64,000 bases of DNA from Cryptomeria japonica (Eukaryota; Streptophyta; Pinopsida; Cupressales; Cupressaceae), in assembly GCF_030272615.1 (NCBI RefSeq), contig NC_081414.1, positions 768,998,153 through 769,062,152 on the forward strand, in the 5' to 3' direction. Below the pieces are notes generated by a model. That model did no database searches, was not told where the DNA came from, and worked only from the letters and a program-made list of their open reading frames with translations. This document shows, in pieces, positions 59,159 to 64,000 of this stretch. Every line of letters begins with the position of its first letter. Position 1 is the stretch's first letter. The translations under genes and the position numbers were made by a program.

Positions 59159-60442
59159 TCATCTTAGAGCATGCAGGGGAATTACCCCCAGCTTACCTCT
59201 GAGATACTCAAAAGTATCTTTAGGTAGCGGCTTGGTGAATATGTCTGCAACTTGTTCCTTGGTTGGCACATATTCCAGTCTAACTTCTTTGTCCTGCACC
59301 TGTTCCCTAAGATAATGATATTTTATTGCAATATGCTTGGTTTTAGAGTGCATTACCGGGTTTTTTGATATGTTGATGGCACTTGTATTGTCACAATGTA
59401 TCACCACAGGTTCTGTCACCTCTTCTTGGATACCTTCCAAGATCTGCTTAATCCATACTACCTGTGTACAGTTGATTGCAGCAGCCACATACTCTACCTC
59501 AGTTGTGGATTGTGATATGCAATTTTGTTTCTTGCTTGTCCATGACACAATCCTGTCTCCAAGAAAGAATGCACCTCCATTAGTGCTCTTTCTGTCATCA
59601 ATATTTCTTGCCCAGTCTGCATCGATGAAGACACTTAATTTGAAAATTCCCTTATGTGGATACCAGAGACCATACTCATCAGTCCCCTTAAGGTACCTAA
59701 ATATCCTCTTAACCGTGACCATATGAGTTTCTTTAGGATTTGCAGTGAATCTAGCAACCAAGCCAACTGCTTGTGCTATATCCGGTCTATTGTGCACTGC
59801 ATACTGCAACTTACTGATCATGGATCGGTATAGTGTCTCATTCACTTCATTAGTCTCATCATCTTTGGAGAGCTTGCAACCTGTAACCATCGGAGTTCCA
59901 ACAGGTTTGGAATCTTCCATTCCAAAGGTCTTCAATATTTCCCTTATATATTTGGTATGGCTAATGAATATACCATCCTTTAGCTGAGATACTTGCAGAC
60001 GAATGAAGAATTTTATTTCACCGATCATGGACATTTCAAATTCTTTCTTCATTTCTTTTGCAAAACCTTTTCTCATTTCATCATCTCCTCCAAAGATGAT
60101 GTCATCTACAAAAATCTCTGCAATCATATGTTTTAATTCTTGTCCAGTCTTCAAATACAAGTTACTGTTGTCACTGGTTCTCATGAACCCTATACTTATC
60201 AAGTATGAGTGCAACCTTTCATACCAAGCTCTTGGTGCTTGTTTTAGCCCATACAGAGCCCTTTTCAGCTTACATACCATATCTCTTCCATCTTCTGAAG
60301 CAAACCCTTCTGGTTGCTCAATGCACACTTCTTCCTCTAGAACACCATTCAACAATGTCAATTTGACAGCCATTTGGTAGACCTTGAACTTCTTGTAGAC
60401 AGCATAAGAAAGCAAGATTCTAACTCCTTCCAGTCTGGCCAT
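59159..60442 (-). pseudogene. E8 reverse transcriptase (most) and RNase H
   Basis: An open frame of 427 residues. RT motifs: LEEEVCIEQPEGFAS, LKRALYGLKQAPRAWYERLH, IFVDDIIFGGDDEM and YAVHNRPDIAQAV. RNase H: FIDADWARNIDDRKSTNGGA, QSTTEVEYVAAA, HCDNTSAINISKNP and DIFTKPLPKD, ending near VIPLHALR. The first catalytic Asp (usual QMDVKSAFL) is Ala here (QMAVKLTLL), so RT is dead despite the long frame. The RT N-terminus is upstream, after a stop near 60443. Confidence 0.92.
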
Positions 60443-61259
60443 CGGTGCAAAGGTTTATCCATAGTCCAAACCTTCTTCCTGTGCATACCCTTTGCAAACT
60501 AACCTTTCTTTGTTTCTTGCTACTTGACCGGTTTCATCCATTTTGTTTCTAAACACTCACTTGGTGCCTATCACATTTTTGTTCTCTGGTCTGGGCACAT
60601 GGGTCCAAGTTTCATGTTTCTCAATCTGTTCCAATTCTTCCTCCATAGATTTGATCCAGTCTTCATCTTTTAGAGCCTCCTTTGCTGTTTTGGGCTCAAT
60701 TTTAGAGAGCAAACAGGTACTCTCCCTTGCTTTTCTTCTAGTCAATACTCCTGCATTTTTGTCACCAATAATATTGTTAGCGGGATGATTGTTTCTGACA
60801 TATCTTGGTTGTGTCGGTTCATTTCTTGGAGCTTCTTCTACCGGTTGTGCAGGTTCTACTTCACATGTTTCCTCATTTGCAGCTACATTAGGATTCTCCG
60901 CAGCAGGTTCGACTAGTACAGTGTAATCAGATCCTTGATAGTCCTCTGGTTCACTCTTGTTGTCCTGTTTATTTTTCTCAGAGAACTCATCTACTTTAAC
61001 ATTTGCACTCCACAATCTTACCGGTCCTTTTGTTCAAACACCAGTATGCTTTACTCTTTGTGGAGTAACCTAAGAGGTTTCTTTCATCACTCTTAGGATC
61101 GAACTTTCCAGAGTACTCGTCCCTCTTGATGTAGCACTTGCTTCCAAATACCTTGAAGTAACTCACATTGGGTGAGTATCCACACCATAATTCATAGGGA
61201 GTCTTATTTGTCCCCTTCTTCACGTGTATTTGGTTCAAGGTATACACAACAGTACTCAC
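60443..61259 (-). pseudogene. E8 integrase tail, linker and RT start
   Basis: The integrase tail KKGTNKTPYELWCGYSPNVS and KVFGSKCYIKRDEYSGKFDP (61259-60996) leads to an acidic linker and the RT start EKHETWTHVPRPENKNVIGT (61015-60557). Stops and a shift separate this from the RT body. Confidence 0.85.
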
Positions 61260-61821
61260 TGCTTCCCTCTAGAAGACGTGGAATATCCTTCTGTATCATT
61301 AGAGTCCTTGCACAATCAATTAGAGTTTTGTTTCTTCTTTCAACAACTCCATTCTACTAAGGTGTTTTGGGTGCAGACATCTGCCTCATAATCCCCTGTT
61401 CTTCACAATAATTTATGAACTCTTGAGAGGTGAACTAGCCTCCTCTATCCAATCTCAAACATTTCAAACTCTTACCGGTTCCTCTCTCTACTCGAGCCTT
61501 GGAGACCTTAAACATGTGAAAGGCTTCATATTTTTCTTTCAAGAATACAACCCACATCATTCTTGAGAAATCATCTACAAACAACATGAAGTACCTGTCC
61601 CCATAGAAACTCTTAGTCCTCATAGGACCACACAAATTTGTATGCACTAAGTCCAGCACATTCTCAGATGAATAAGATTTGCTGCTGAAACTACATCCGG
61701 TCAACTTTCCTAGCTGACAATCTTTACACATAGCATTCTCAGGTTTCATAATGTCAGGCACACCCTTGACAAACTTTATTTTACTAACCTTTGCTATGCT
61801 ATCAAAATTAACACGACACAA
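61260..61821 (-). pseudogene. E8 integrase core
   Basis: The zinc-binding part CKDCQLGK precedes the core. The first catalytic Asp is Asn (LVHTNLCGPM). GDRYFMLFVDDFSRMMWVVF and LRLDRGG follow (61821-61435). Below 61435 the conserved QNGVVERRN region is broken by stops. Confidence 0.87.
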
Positions 61822-61830
61822 TCTTTTGTG

Positions 61831-62318
61831 TCACAACCAACTATCTTCTACCTTTGCCATTAGGCAACTTCCTACAGTGGTGTCTAGGTAGAACAAATTA
61901 CCTTTAGTTTGTTTACCGGTAGCAATCAAACCTCTTGATTTATCACTTATTTTGCATATTCCTACATTAAACTCTAAATGGTAACCCTTATTGTTAAGTT
62001 GTGCAACACTTAATAGACTATACTTTAGCCCTTCTACCCGGTAAACATCTTCACAATTGGTTTTATCATTTAGGGCTATAGATCCCTTACCTTTTACTGC
62101 ACAGGGAGCATCACTGCCGAATCTCACCAATCCTCCATGCTAAGGAATTTGTTCCTGTCACCAATCATGTGGTGAGTGCAACCACTGTCAATTACCCAGT
62201 CTCCACACCGGATTGAACTGGAAGTTAGTGCCATATCACTTTCCTCTATGTTATCTTCCTTTACCACTACAAATGCAATCCCTTCTCCATCAGATCCTTC
62301 TGATTCTTCATCAATCAC
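61831..62318 (-). pseudogene. E8 protease and pre-integrase
   Basis: The protease site DWVIDSGCTHHMIGDRNKFL (62318-62124) keeps D-S-G. The second piece (62130-61831) has KGSIALNDKTNCEDVYRVEG and LKYSLLSVAQLNNKGYHLEF, the usual end of the domain. One frameshift separates them. Confidence 0.88.
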
Positions 62319-63225
62319 TCCTTGCTCTTCTCTTTGTATCTTCTAAAGTTATCCTTCCTATCATTATCAAGACATCTGGATGCAATATGACCTATTTTAT
62401 TGCATGAGAAACACTTCAGAGGTAGTTTACCTTTGTAATTTCCTTTTCCTCTTGGCAGCCTTCTTGCTATTAGAGCTTCAAGCTCATCTTGTTCATGTTC
62501 TTCAGATAACAAGTTGTCATGTTCATGAGAATGACCAGTTCTTGTAGTAGAACTCTTCCGGTTTCTTTTCTTCTCCTTGTTGGTGTAGGTGTCAAGGAAC
62601 CTTTGAAGGCAGCATCAATCTTTGGCATACCGTTATCATAGTTGCTCAGTTCAAAGGCAGTCAACTTACCGATCAGGGAGTCAAGTGTAACATTAACTGT
62701 TCTCAAAGATCTGAGTTCCTGAATTGCAGAAACCCTTATGGCATATTGTGGTAGCAAGGTTCTCAAGATTTTGCTGACCACATCATCTTCTTCAAGTTTT
62801 GCTCCAGCACTTCTGATGAAATTTACCACATCCTTGATTCTTTTGTTGTATTGTTCTATATTCTCTCCTTCTTGCATCCTCATCTCATCAAATTTGCCTC
62901 TTAAACTGTCCACCTTAGCCTTTTGCACATGAGGATCTCCTCCATAAACGGTCTTCAGCTTGTTCCACATCTCATAGGCTGTTTTCATATCTTGAACCTC
63001 AGCATACTCATTATCAGATAGAGTACTAGAAATCACATCCATAGTTGCAATGTTATCTTGCTTCTCTTTGATCTAATCTGTAGTGAGAACCCCTGTAGGT
63101 TCATTGTACTCTATGCTTACATGATTTTGGTATTGATCTCCTAGGGTTCTTAGGTAGAGCTTCATTCTACCACACCATAATGTGTAATTCTCCTTAGAGA
63201 ACTTGGGGCCTTCCTTTCGCATCAT
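62315..63225 (-). pseudogene. E8 gag
   Basis: The start MMRKEGPKFSKENYTLW at 63225 is in frame with the long piece 63042-62470 across one TAG. UBN2-type blocks: MKTAYEMWNKLKTVYGGDPH, LRGKFDEMRMQEGENIEQYN and LLPQYAIRVSAIQEL. A shift leads to the zinc knuckle CFSCNKIGHIASRC (62512-62315). Confidence 0.9.
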
Positions 63226-63273
63226 CTTGGATCTTTCCTTAAGTTGTTAAGCTCTTCTGAATCTAAGGACCAA

Positions 63274-63286
63274 GGCTCTAATACCG
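63274..63286 (-). other. E8 primer-binding site
   Basis: Minus-strand CGGTATTAGAGCC, tRNA-iMet-like with two changes, two bases from the LTR. Confidence 0.8.
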
Positions 63287-63288
63287 AT

Positions 63289-64000
63289 TATTAGTCCCAA
63301 TCGGTGCTGAGAGGGGAGGGGTAAATCAACACTATGCCAGTTTTACCAGATTTAACCTTAATCAAAGTTTCTATTCCAACTTAACACTTATTAGTATAAG
63401 AAGAATTAATAAGAAACATGCACACATAAAATCAAACACACACGATTACCAAGATTTATCACGTGGAAACCCAAATGGGAGAAAACCACGGTGTGAGTAG
63501 AAACTCACAAAATCTGCACTCTTATGAAGTATGCTCGGTGAGGAGCCATCCTTGTTAGGAGATTACACAGACACTGTTAGGTGCCACCCGGTTAAGGGGT
63601 TTTCTTTAAGGCCTATTAAGACCTTTACCCTGTTAGAGGTAGCCTTGTTAAAGGACTTAGGATCATCAATTAAGATGTCACCTAGTTAAGGGATTTTACA
63701 AAGGGACCTGCTAAAGTCCACCCGGTTAAGGGATTTTTTTGTTGTAGTTATTAGAAAACAATAGAGAAAATGATCTGCTATAATAGCTACTCTTAGCTTA
63801 ATTGGATCCAATTGAAGTTCTTCGGTTTGACCACCGGTTAGACTTGCTCTGTACTCTACTAGTGCTTTGCATTCTTTCTCTACTCTTCACACTATCCGAG
63901 CTCTACACACTCTCTTCACCACTCTACTATTCACTTAGCAGTTCTGCCCTCTTCTCACCTTGCTTGATCACCTCTCTTCAAGATTGCACTTTGCAATTTT
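63289..64000 (-). repeat. E8 5' LTR, partial (window end)
   Basis: Colinear with 57294 onward. About half of the LTR is inside the window. Confidence 0.92.

Larger units (their letters stand above)
57294..64000 (-). mobile_element. E8: Ty1/copia element, 5' LTR cut by the window end
   Basis: The 3' LTR (57294-58839), purine tract, RNase H, RT, integrase, protease, gag, primer site and start of the second LTR (63289 on) are in copia order on the minus strand. Plus-strand LTR ends are TATTAGTCCC and ATGCCAACA. The outer TSD cannot be tested because the right end lies outside. It is related to E3 but distinct. Confidence 0.92.

Overview
This window is plant nuclear DNA made almost entirely of nested LTR retrotransposons. 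Organism: the chromovirus and copia families, the tRNA-iMet primer sites and the lack of any intact host gene fit a large, repeat-rich plant genome. A gymnosperm is my guess, but the sequence alone does not prove it. The only host-like gene seen is a broken copy of a Tim17-type mitochondrial import gene (15866-16314, minus).

Layout. 1-1473: non-coding repeat sequence. 1474-6598: E0, a 3'-truncated Ty3/gypsy chromovirus (minus). 6599-7191: spacer. 7197-13247: E1, a complete but decayed Ty1/copia element (plus, TSD caaac) whose LTRs carry a tRNA-like sequence. 13253-18296: low-copy-looking DNA with the Tim17 pseudogene between two ~430 bp direct repeats. 18302-57261: one 39 kb nest. 57294-64000: E8, a copia element (minus) whose 5' LTR runs off the window.

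The nest was solved from LTR ends, 5-bp target-site duplications (TSDs) and reading frames that rejoin across each insertion. The host is G1, a gypsy gag-protease element without pol (LTRs 18302-19125 and 56441-57261, TSD catct). Two elements landed in G1: E3, a copia (19725-40387), in the protease; and E2 (41369-55896) in gag. E3 was hit by E4 (27687-35358, TSD taacc) and E5 (23093-27228, TSD gtacc). E2 was hit by E6, a chromovirus with two 1441-bp LTRs (45572-53277, TSD tgcac). All coding in the nest is on the minus strand.

Most unusual content: (1) E2 and E4 share terminal sequences and paired TATA boxes. E2 carries a ~1,100-residue orphan ORF that is neither gag nor pol and has no visible LTR pair. 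E4 is two ORF-less units head to tail. (2) E4 units hold 18 copies of a ~33-nt hairpin, mostly spaced ~166 or ~175 bp; E2 holds an 84-bp array at the equivalent place. (3) The E1 LTR contains a mini-retroelement-like module (primer site, purine tract, 134-bp TG...CA unit with a tRNA-like cloverleaf). Every recognisable protein gene has stops, frameshifts or lost catalytic residues, so nothing here looks autonomous.
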